Below are positions 1 through 5,968 of a stretch of 6,246 nt of DNA, in pieces (the first letter of the stretch is position 1; every line of letters starts with the position of its first letter). The stretch is from an uncultured Saprospirales bacterium (GTDB lineage: Bacteria; Bacteroidota; Bacteroidia; Chitinophagales; Saprospiraceae). Position numbers and translations under genes: made by a program. The DNA lies in the NCBI GenBank assembly GCA_937926355.1, contig CALAZP010000068.1, positions 1 through 6,246 on the forward strand. The letters are read 5' to 3'. The notes beneath the pieces were generated by a model. It made no database searches. It was given only the letters and a program-made list of their open reading frames with translations, and had not been told where the DNA came from.

Positions 1-1513
1 CTGGTTTGTCGTAAGCATTATTACCAAACTGTAGAACAGATTCAGAATTGGTCATAATAGGTACTATGCCAGATTTATCACCCTTCATATAGTCGACAAT
101 TTTAGAAGGCTGTCCAGCTCCAGAAGGGTAATCGTGTTCCCATTCTTGTTCTGCAAGAAATTGTAGGAAACTATTCAAACCTTCATCCATCCAAGTCCAC
201 TGGCGTTCATCAGAATTAACAATCATGGGGAAATAATTATGCCCCACTTCATGGATAATTACCATAATCATTCCATACTTAATTCTGTCTGAATAAGTAC
301 CGTCCTTTTCGGGTCTTCCAAAATTGAAACAGATCATAGGATACTCCATTCCTATTCGGTCTGCGTGAATTGACCAAGCTAAAGGATAAGGATAATCGAA
401 GGTAAACTTAGAATAAGTATTGATGGTGTGGGCTACTACTCTGGTGGAATACTGTTCCCATAGGGGATTACCTTCCTTTGGATAGGCTGACATGGCCATA
501 ATGGTCTTGCCGTTTTGTTGCACAGCCATGGCATCCCAAATGAATTTTCTTGAGGTAGCGAAACCAAAATCTCTTACATTTTCCGCCTTAAAAATCCATG
601 TTTTCCGCTCCGCTGTTTTCTCCTTTTCATTTTCTCTTGCTTCCTCTTCCGTCACTATAAATACAGGATCTTTCGTAGATTTTTTGGCGTCAGCCAAACG
701 CTTTCTCTGTTCACTGCTAAGTACTTCCTTTGGATTTTGAACCTCTCCCGTAGCAGCTACGATATGATCGGCAGGCACATCGATATGTACCTCAAAATCA
801 CCGAAAGTTAATGCAAATTCCCCCTGACCTAGGAATTGCTTGTTTTGCCATCCCTCTACCTCATTATATACGGCCATTCTGGGGTAAAACTGCGCTATGG
901 TATAGAGTGAATTATCATCTTCTGGAAAGTATTCATATCCTGATCTACCCCCATATCTTAAGCGGTCATTAATATTGTACCACCACTCCAAACTAAAAGT
1001 TACGGATTCTCCATTTAGTAAAGGTTTTTCCAGTTCAATACGCATCATGGTTTTATTGATGGTATATTTCATTGGTTGACCAGCTTCGTTTTTAACATAA
1101 GCGATATTAAAACCGCCATCAAACCGATCGTATAATTTTCCCAACTGTTGGAAAGACATCCTGGAACCCAATTCTTGCGTCTCAATTTTATGCGTATCGG
1201 AATCTTTTGATCTCACATTCTGGTCCAATTGAACCCATAAATAAGTCAAGGGATCTGGAGAATTATTATGATAGGTAACCTTCTCTGTGCCACTTAGTCT
1301 ATTTTTCTCCTCATCTAAAGATACCTTAATGAGGTAATCGGCTTTCTGCTGATAGTATTCATGACCGGGAGCTCCTGAAGCCGTTCTATAACTATTTGGC
1401 GTAGGTAGTTCCTGATACAATTGACGAAACTTGTTGTAGTTCATATTAGGATTCTGCGCGATCATCATTGTGGCGCAAAGCAAACATCCTAAGGTTAAAA
1501 TTTTATTATTCAT
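1..1513 (-). CDS. Secreted M1-family zinc metallopeptidase (aminopeptidase N-like), 3' end outside window
   Basis: Reading the minus strand from ATG 1513-1511 gives 504 uninterrupted residues running off the left edge. Zinc-binding HEVGH is at residues 421-425 and the third zinc ligand Glu at 444, which is the exact HExxH-18-E spacing of family M1. The substrate-binding motif GMEYP (388-392) replaces GAMEN, as is common in Bacteroidota homologues. Tyr501 in NNAYDKP is the likely transition-state Tyr. Residues 1-19 look like a signal peptide (short basic start, hydrophobic LGCLLCATMMIA, probable cleavage before Gln20), so the mature enzyme should act in the periplasm or at the cell surface, trimming N-terminal residues from peptides. 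Residues about 80-260 are the N-terminal beta domain (QFYPRMAVYNEVEGW), and about 262-305 form a very Lys/Glu-rich stretch. Any C-terminal domain or type IX secretion tail lies outside the window. The gene is divergent from the photolyase-like gene. The family call is firm; the substrate is unknown. Confidence 0.93.
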   Translation of the reverse strand, partial: MNNKILTLGCLLCATMMIAQNPNMNYNKFRQLYQELPTPNSYRTASGAPGHEYYQQKADYLIKVSLDEEKNRLSGTEKVTYHNNSPDPLTYLWVQLDQNVRSKDSDTHKIETQELGSRMSFQQLGKLYDRFDGGFNIAYVKNEAGQPMKYTINKTMMRIELEKPLLNGESVTFSLEWWYNINDRLRYGGRSGYEYFPEDDNSLYTIAQFYPRMAVYNEVEGWQNKQFLGQGEFALTFGDFEVHIDVPADHIVAATGEVQNPKEVLSSEQRKRLADAKKSTKDPVFIVTEEEARENEKEKTAERKTWIFKAENVRDFGFATSRKFIWDAMAVQQNGKTIMAMSAYPKEGNPLWEQYSTRVVAHTINTYSKFTFDYPYPLAWSIHADRIGMEYPMICFNFGRPEKDGTYSDRIKYGMIMVIIHEVGHNYFPMIVNSDERQWTWMDEGLNSFLQFLAEQEWEHDYPSGAGQPSKIVDYMKGDKSGIVPIMTNSESVLQFGNNAYDKP

Positions 1514-1550
1514 AATTATAATGATTTGAATGGACTGCAAAATAAACAAA

Positions 1551-1568
1551 AAAACATCGTACTGTTTT
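1551..1568. repeat. Inverted repeat AAAACA-N6-TGTTTT in the divergent spacer
   Basis: Bases 1551-1556 (AAAACA) and 1563-1568 (TGTTTT) are perfect reverse complements around the 6-base spacer TCGTAC. The site lies between the two divergent genes, just downstream of the proposed peptidase promoter. It has the size of a dimeric repressor operator, but the arms are AT-rich and short, so chance is possible. Confidence 0.3.
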
Positions 1569-1600
1569 AAATGTACATTGGATTATATACAGACGTACAA
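1568..1600 (-). promoter_or_regulatory. Candidate Bacteroidota-type promoter of the M1 peptidase gene
   Basis: On the minus strand TTG (complement of 1598-1600) is followed after 22 bases by TACATTTA (complement of 1568-1575). This matches seven of eight positions of the Bacteroidota -7 element TAnnTTTG, at a spacing within the reported 17-23 range for TTG. Transcription would start near base 1562, leaving a leader of about 50 bases before the ATG. Such short AT-rich matches arise easily by chance, so this is a proposal only. Confidence 0.3.
1572..1599. promoter_or_regulatory. Possible light/stress regulator operator: spaced TGTACA-type half-sites
   Basis: TGTACA (1572-1577), TATACA (1586-1591) and CGTACA (1594-1599) lie close together in the spacer upstream of the photolyase-like gene, and TGTAC (1572-1576) and GTACA (1595-1599) form an inverted pair. 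TGTACA-like half-sites are known targets of LitR/CarH-type MerR-family photoreceptor repressors, which control photolyase genes in other bacteria. The spacing here (16 bases between the outer hexamers) does not fit the published N12 arrangement, so the assignment is tentative. The outer hexamers overlap both elements of the proposed minus-strand promoter. Confidence 0.2.
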
Positions 1601-1618
1601 TTTCTATGGATAACCGAC

Positions 1619-2983
1619 ATGAGTAAGACCACTATTAATATAGTTTGGCTAAAAAGAGACCTTAGACTGAGCGATCACCGTCCTCTAGACGCAGCAGAAA
1701 AAGAAGGAATTCCCTATTTCATTCTATTCCTATTCGAACCAGAATTTCTCCACCATCCCACTACATCATTAAGGCACCTCCAGTTTCAATATCACTCCTT
1801 GCTGCTGATGAACGAAACCTTAGCTCAATGGAACAGAAAAATCATCATTTGTCAAGAATCTGCTAAAGCGGTATTTCAACAACTACATCATAATCACCGT
1901 ATAAATAAGGTATTCAGTTATCAGGAATCAGGGGTACCTGAGACCTACCAAAGAGATCAGCAGCTTAAAACCTATTTTCAATCCGAAGGCATTCTTTGGA
2001 AAGAATTTCAAAAAGATGGAGTCCTCAGGGGGATTCGCAATAGAAAGGGATGGGATAAAAAATGGCGGTCATCCATTTCAGAACCTCTGATTAATAATCA
2101 ATTCACTGCACAATCTCTTACGATCCCCAATCCATATCCGCTATCCTCCCCATGGAAAGATCAATTAAAAATTTATCCCGAGCAATACCAACCACCTGGT
2201 ACAGAAAAGGGATTCAGATATTTGCAATCCTTTGTAGAAAAAAGAGCGGAACTTTACTCTCGGCATATTTCTAAACCGCTGGAAAGTAGAACCTCCTGTG
2301 CTAGAATTTCCCCTTATCTCGCTTGGGGGAATCTCAGCAATAGACAAGTTTGGCAATTTCTGAAAAATGCCAAATCGGCCAGTCCTCACAAACGAGGAAT
2401 TTCAGGTGCTATGACTCGGCTTCAATGGAGGGATCACTTCATCCAGAAATTTGAAAATGAATGCCAGATGGCTAAAGAACATCTCAATCGAGGCTATCGA
2501 GATTTTCCGTTTAAAGAAAATCTATCTCAATTAGAAGCTTGGAAATCGGGTCAAACTGGTATTCCCTTGGTTGATGCTTGCATGCGGTGTCTCCAAACAA
2601 CTGGATGGATCAATTTCCGAATGCGCGCCATGCTGGTTAGCTTTCTAACGCACCATCTGTTGATGGACTGGAGAAATGCCAGTGCTCACTTGGCACAGCT
2701 TTTCTTAGATTACGAGCCCGGCATCCATTATCCTCAAATACAAATGCAAGCAGGAACTACTGGGTACAATACCATTAGAATTTATAACCCGATCAAACAA
2801 CAAAAGGAGCACGATCCCGACGGCTTATTTACGCAACAATGGCTTGGAAATGACTACTCTATACCTCCCATAATTGATGTAGAACAACAAATCAAGCTGC
2901 ATCGCCAACTGGCTTGGAGTTGGAGGGATCACCCTGCTGTTCAAGCTGATCTACCTAGAATTCTTTACCAACACGTCAGGTAA
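1619..2983 (+). CDS. Photolyase/cryptochrome-family FAD protein, divergent clade
   Basis: This 454-residue protein has the N-terminal Rossmann-like antenna domain opening with IVWLKRDLRLSDHRPL, then an FAD-binding helical domain. Visible family blocks are YSRHISKPLESRTSCARISPYLAWGNLS (213-240), GQTGIPLVDACMRC (311-324), TGWINFRMRAMLVSF (328-342), DWR (350-352) and TIRIYNP (385-391). Members bind FAD and repair pyrimidine dimers with blue light, or act as light sensors. Against my recall of E. coli PhrB, with a constant offset of 8 residues, the electron-transfer Trp306/359/382 correspond to Phe298/Trp351/Ile374, and dimer-contacting Trp384 to Met376. The usual NNGGWQW segment is replaced by HYPQIQM. 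No four-Cys iron-sulfur cluster is evident. The frame is open from an ATG at 1571, but that adds 16 residues ahead of the conserved start and overlaps the spacer repeats, so ATG 1619 is preferred. Family membership is sure; whether it repairs DNA, and which lesion, is not. Confidence 0.92.
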   Translation: MSKTTINIVWLKRDLRLSDHRPLDAAEKEGIPYFILFLFEPEFLHHPTTSLRHLQFQYHSLLLMNETLAQWNRKIIICQESAKAVFQQLHHNHRINKVFSYQESGVPETYQRDQQLKTYFQSEGILWKEFQKDGVLRGIRNRKGWDKKWRSSISEPLINNQFTAQSLTIPNPYPLSSPWKDQLKIYPEQYQPPGTEKGFRYLQSFVEKRAELYSRHISKPLESRTSCARISPYLAWGNLSNRQVWQFLKNAKSASPHKRGISGAMTRLQWRDHFIQKFENECQMAKEHLNRGYRDFPFKENLSQLEAWKSGQTGIPLVDACMRCLQTTGWINFRMRAMLVSFLTHHLLMDWRNASAHLAQLFLDYEPGIHYPQIQMQAGTTGYNTIRIYNPIKQQKEHDPDGLFTQQWLGNDYSIPPIIDVEQQIKLHRQLAWSWRDHPAVQADLPRILYQHVR

Positions 2984-2994
2984 GAAGTTAATTT

Positions 2995-3010
2995 CAATAA
3001 CTAGTTATTG
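2995..3010. repeat. Perfect 16-base palindrome after the photolyase-like gene
   Basis: CAATAACTAGTTATTG is identical to its own reverse complement and starts 12 bases after the photolyase stop codon. It has no loop and no following T-run, so it is not a classical intrinsic terminator. Its position in the 73-base gap before the next gene suits an operator or other protein-binding site. Its final TTG could also serve as the -33 element of the promoter suggested just downstream. Confidence 0.5.
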
Positions 3011-3040
3011 CCCTAGAATCAAAGGTTAATGGTAACTTTA
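3008..3040 (+). promoter_or_regulatory. Candidate promoter for the downstream membrane-protein gene
   Basis: TTG (3008-3010) and TAACTTTA (3033-3040) are separated by 22 bases and resemble the Bacteroidota TTG/TAnnTTTG promoter with one mismatch at the last position. Transcription would start near 3046, giving a leader of about ten bases to the ATG at 3057. The match is weak, and read-through from the photolyase-like gene is an alternative. Confidence 0.25.
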
Positions 3041-3056
3041 TTCCAAAGACATAACC

Positions 3057-3941
3057 ATGAATAAACTTTATGACTATTTATTTTCCGATTCAATGAGGCA
3101 CCGCCTCGAGCTGGTCACGGTCTTTGTCGCCATCATAGGATTTTTTGTTCACCTTGCATTAATAGCCTTAAATAAGTTAACGTATATAAAAATACTTGAT
3201 TCCGACTTACTTCAAAACCCCATCAACTCCATTTACACCCCTTTCAGTTTTATTCTTATTTACGAAATATATCTTTTGGTTTATTTCTTACCTAGATCCT
3301 TCACCACTACCTTATTAAAGCAATTTGAAATCATTTCCCTTATCCTTATCAGGCGGGTATTTGGAGATATTACCAAAATTGACTTTACCATTGTAAGTTT
3401 TTCTAATACAAGTTTGGTTAATCTATTTATTGACTTAGCCGCGGTATTGATTTTAGCTGTTACCATCCTTTATTTTAATAAAATGAAAGAACGCCTCACC
3501 CAACAGAATGCCAATAAAGAGGTCCTGCCATCTGATCTGTTATTTGGAAAAATTAAAAAAACAATAGCGGCTTCACTCATCCTATTATTAGTGATTATTA
3601 GCGGTATTCACATTTTTGATTTCTCTTTTTTACAGTTTACCGGCAATCACGCTTTTCCAACCATGAAAAATGATTTAAACTCTATTTTTTACAAAGATTT
3701 TTTCACTGCTCTGATTTTGACTGATGTCCTTATACTTCTTATTTCCTATGGTTTTTCCCAGGATTACTTTAGGCTCTTAAGGAATACAGGATTTGTGATT
3801 GCCACCATATTGCTGAGATTGTCTTTTGGAGCCACAGGCCTATTGAACGTAGTGTTCGTCATTACCGGTGCATTTTTTGGTTTGGCCATTCTTGCAGTCT
3901 TTCTAAATTATCAAAAAGAAGATCTAAAACCAGAGATTTAA
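3057..3941 (+). CDS. Polytopic membrane protein of unknown function
   Basis: I do not recognise a named family. The 294-residue protein has about six or seven hydrophobic segments: roughly 19-39, 63-79, 120-140, 168-187, 214-233, 243-258 and 261-284. The loop after the second segment is RSFTTTLLKQFEIISLILIRRVFGDITKIDF (80-110); it carries several basic residues and lies next to PINSIYTPFSFILIYEIY, and these two stretches look like the most constrained part of the protein. A charged stretch at 141-168 (KMKERLTQQNANKEV) probably lies in the cytoplasm. There is no signal peptide, soluble catalytic domain or metal motif that I can see. The start ATG is preceded by ATAACC, with no Shine-Dalgarno sequence, as is usual in this phylum. 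The gene may lead a run of co-oriented genes, the next beginning 44 bases later. The gene is very likely real; its function is open. Confidence 0.85.
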   Translation: MNKLYDYLFSDSMRHRLELVTVFVAIIGFFVHLALIALNKLTYIKILDSDLLQNPINSIYTPFSFILIYEIYLLVYFLPRSFTTTLLKQFEIISLILIRRVFGDITKIDFTIVSFSNTSLVNLFIDLAAVLILAVTILYFNKMKERLTQQNANKEVLPSDLLFGKIKKTIAASLILLLVIISGIHIFDFSFLQFTGNHAFPTMKNDLNSIFYKDFFTALILTDVLILLISYGFSQDYFRLLRNTGFVIATILLRLSFGATGLLNVVFVITGAFFGLAILAVFLNYQKEDLKPEI

Positions 3942-3985
3942 TATATTTTTAAACCAAAAACCATTCACTGATCAACAAAACGAAA

Positions 3986-4465
3986 ATGAACCAATTCAAA
4001 TTAGAAATCAAATGGGGATTGATTTACGTGGTCATGACCTTGGTTTGGGTCGCTTTAGAGCGGGTATTAGGACTCCACGACACGCATATTGACCAACATG
4101 CCATCTATACCAATCTCATCGCCATTCCCTCTATCGCCATTTTTGTATTCGCCTTACGGCAAAAAAGAGAGCAATTCTATGAGGGCTTTATGACCTACAA
4201 ACAAGGACTAGTAAGTGGAATTATCATCTCCCTAGTAGTGGCATTGCTGAGTCCTTTAACCCAATGGTTGGTATCTACTGTGATCACCCCAGACTATTTT
4301 AGCAATGCCATCGCCCATGCAGTATCTGCCGGCAAACTAAATCAAGAACAAGCTGAAGGATTTTTTAATCTCAAAAGCTATATAGCCCAAGGGGTCCTAG
4401 GCGCCTCAGCTATGGGCTTTTTAACCTCAGCCGTAGTTGCCCTGTTTTTAAAAAGAACCAAGTGA
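3986..4465 (+). CDS. DUF4199 family membrane protein
   Basis: This 159-residue protein fits DUF4199, a family of small integral membrane proteins found mainly in Bacteroidota and without an established function. Four hydrophobic helices are visible at about 11-28, 43-58, 75-96 and 132-155. Features I associate with the family include IKWG near the start, the segment GLHDTHIDQHAIYTN (29-43) between helices 1 and 2, and NLKSYIAQ before helix 4. The stretch at 101-129 (TPDYFSNAIAHAVSAGKLNQEQAEGFFNL) is a predicted extramembrane helical hairpin. It follows the preceding membrane-protein gene by 44 bases that hold no evident promoter, so the two are probably co-transcribed. The start ATG follows the A-rich AACAAAACGAAA. 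The family assignment is from recall of sequence patterns, without a search. Confidence 0.85.
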   Translation: MNQFKLEIKWGLIYVVMTLVWVALERVLGLHDTHIDQHAIYTNLIAIPSIAIFVFALRQKREQFYEGFMTYKQGLVSGIIISLVVALLSPLTQWLVSTVITPDYFSNAIAHAVSAGKLNQEQAEGFFNLKSYIAQGVLGASAMGFLTSAVVALFLKRTK

Positions 4466-4532
4466 TAACCTTTCCCTCCTACCGACTTCCGAAGAAAGGA
4501 ACCAACCATGATAGATTTATAAAAAAATAGAT

Positions 4533-5144
4533 ATGAAAGCATTTTGGGATGAGCGTTTCTCCATGAAGGAATATGCTTACGGCGAAGCGCCTAACGTATG
4601 GTATGCAGAACAGCTAAATAAAATACCTATCGGTAAAAAGGCATTGTTTCCCGCAGAAGGTGAAGGCCGAAATGCGGTTTACGCTGCTCAACTCGGTTGG
4701 GAAGTGACTGCCGTGGACTTAAGCGAAGCTGGCCAACAAAAAGCGTTGCAATTAGCTGAAAAGAAAGAGGTCAAACTGAATTATCAAATAGCCAGTGTAG
4801 AAAATTACGACTTTGGTAAAGCTACCTACGATTTGATTGTATTGATCTATTCCCATTGGCCACCTTCCTTTCGAGCAGCAGTACACCAAAAATTAATTGA
4901 AGCATTGAAGCCAGGTGGAACCATTCTTCTAGAAGGTTTTCACAAAGAAAATCTTCCCTACAAACTCCAAAATCCAGATATAGGTGGACCGGGAGATGAT
5001 GCTTTACTCTATGACGAAAACCTCCTTCAATCCGATTTCAAAGGATTGGACATTCAGGTTTTAGAAAAACGAGAAACCACCTTATCAGAAGGGCAATTTC
5101 ACCGTGGAAAAGGTATGGTCATTCGAATGATTGCTAAAAAATAA
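4533..5144 (+). CDS. Class I SAM-dependent methyltransferase, TehB/thiopurine-methyltransferase-like
   Basis: The 203-residue soluble protein opens with FWDERFSMKEYAYGEAPNVWY, the N-terminal cap typical of small methyltransferases related to TehB and TPMT. SAM motif I is ALFPAEGEGRNAVYAAQLG (37-55), in which PAEGEGRNA replaces the more usual LGCGEGRNA. The ribose-binding acidic residue is Asp62 in AVDLSEAGQQKA, motif II/III is YDLIVLIYSHWPP (99-111), and ALKPGGTILLEGF (124-136) is the usual post-motif III strand. The substrate cannot be read from the sequence: related enzymes act on tellurite, thiols or other small nucleophiles. No Shine-Dalgarno sequence is present, but the ATG follows an A-rich tract (ATAAAAAAATAGAT). 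The next gene starts 6 bases after its stop, in the same reading frame. The fold is sure, the exact reaction unknown. Confidence 0.9.
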   Translation: MKAFWDERFSMKEYAYGEAPNVWYAEQLNKIPIGKKALFPAEGEGRNAVYAAQLGWEVTAVDLSEAGQQKALQLAEKKEVKLNYQIASVENYDFGKATYDLIVLIYSHWPPSFRAAVHQKLIEALKPGGTILLEGFHKENLPYKLQNPDIGGPGDDALLYDENLLQSDFKGLDIQVLEKRETTLSEGQFHRGKGMVIRMIAKK

Positions 5145-5150
5145 TCAGAG

Positions 5151-5963
5151 GTGAACATTTTAGGCAGACAATTGAGTAGCATCTTAAGAAGGATAAGATT
5201 ACTTCCTACTGCTGACTATTTGCGTTACCTCTTGCTCAGGTTGAAACACCAATCTAAAAATGTAGCTTTTCAAAAGAAGCATCCTGACATCAAACTTCCT
5301 CCAGACTACCTGATGTACGAATCCTTTCAGCTTGATTATCAAAAGTACTTCGAAGGGGGAAGGAAGACTGCCCAATGGATTTGGGAATGCGTACAACCTC
5401 ATATCAACCCCTCACCTACTCTTAAAGTTTTGGAATGGGGCTGTGGGCCCGGGAGAATCATCAGGCATTTTCCAGCTATTTTGGGTGATGAGGCCGTCAT
5501 TAAAGGAACTGATTATAATGCTCAATCCATTGCCTGGTGTACCCAAAATATCCCCGAAGTGGAATTTACCACCAATCAATTGGCTCCACCTTTGCCTTAC
5601 CCTTCAGCGTCCTTTGACTTGGCCTATGCCATATCTATTTTTACTCATTTGTCTGAAAAAATGCACACAGAATGGATGCAAGAAATCCTTCGAGTACTCC
5701 AACCTAGAGGCATCTTTTTTTTCACTACTCAAGGGGATCATTTTTTGACTAAGCTAACGAAGGAAGAGCGACAAGCTTATTTAGGTGGTCAACTGATCAC
5801 CAGATCTAAGGTAAAAGAAGGACATAGAACTTTTTCTGCCTTTCATCCACCGGCCTTTATCCAAACCTTAATTCACGACCAAATCTTATTAGAACATTTC
5901 ACTCCTCATCCAGAACCTAATAAAGCGCTCCCTCAGGACGTTTGGATGATTCAAAAACGATAA
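5151..5963 (+). CDS. Class I SAM-dependent methyltransferase, distinct from its neighbour
   Basis: This 270-residue protein has SAM motif I VLEWGCGPGRIIRHF (93-107), the acidic position Asp121 in KGTDYNAQSIAWC, motif II FDLAYAISIFTHL (155-167) and motif III EILRVLQPRGIFFFTT (178-193). The first 90 residues (basic and helical, then PPDYLMYESFQLDYQKYFEGG) form an N-terminal extension, and 195-270 a C-terminal cap that probably selects the substrate. The substrate is unknown; similar proteins methylate small molecules or lipids and sugars. The start is taken as GTG 5151. The in-frame stop of the upstream gene lies only nine bases before it, and the next in-frame ATG is about residue 55, which would cut off conserved sequence. 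An AGAGG overlaps the start, too close to act as a ribosome-binding site, so translation is probably coupled to the upstream gene. The PhzF gene follows after 5 bases. Confidence 0.88.
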   Translation: MNILGRQLSSILRRIRLLPTADYLRYLLLRLKHQSKNVAFQKKHPDIKLPPDYLMYESFQLDYQKYFEGGRKTAQWIWECVQPHINPSPTLKVLEWGCGPGRIIRHFPAILGDEAVIKGTDYNAQSIAWCTQNIPEVEFTTNQLAPPLPYPSASFDLAYAISIFTHLSEKMHTEWMQEILRVLQPRGIFFFTTQGDHFLTKLTKEERQAYLGGQLITRSKVKEGHRTFSAFHPPAFIQTLIHDQILLEHFTPHPEPNKALPQDVWMIQKR

Positions 5964-5968
5964 TATTT

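Noticed and set aside
492..740. 82-residue plus-strand open frame
   Set aside because: It lies antisense within the well-supported M1 peptidase gene, and its protein is low-complexity Ser/Phe-rich with no family features.
1475..1513. Possible lipoprotein signal (LTLGC) at the start of the M1 peptidase
   Set aside because: The Cys falls at residue 10, before the hydrophobic core is complete. Cleavage before Gln20 as an ordinary signal peptide fits better.
2165..2389. 74-residue minus-strand open frame within the photolyase-like gene
   Set aside because: It is antisense to conserved FAD-domain coding sequence, with no motif and no start context of its own.
3281..3466. 61-residue minus-strand open frame
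   Set aside because: It is antisense to the membrane-protein gene and has no recognisable features.
3942..3985. AT-rich TATATTTT in the gap before the DUF4199 gene as a promoter
   Set aside because: No TTG element lies at a suitable distance upstream, so co-transcription with the preceding gene is simpler.
4469..4499. CCTTTC ... GAAAGG hairpin between the DUF4199 and methyltransferase genes
   Set aside because: The stem is only 6 base pairs around a 19-base loop and there is no T-run, so it is not a credible terminator. The 67-base gap otherwise shows nothing clear.
5332..5748. 138-residue plus-strand open frame in another frame, and a 67-residue minus-strand frame at 5199-5402
   Set aside because: Both overlap the second methyltransferase, whose SAM motifs fix the true frame.
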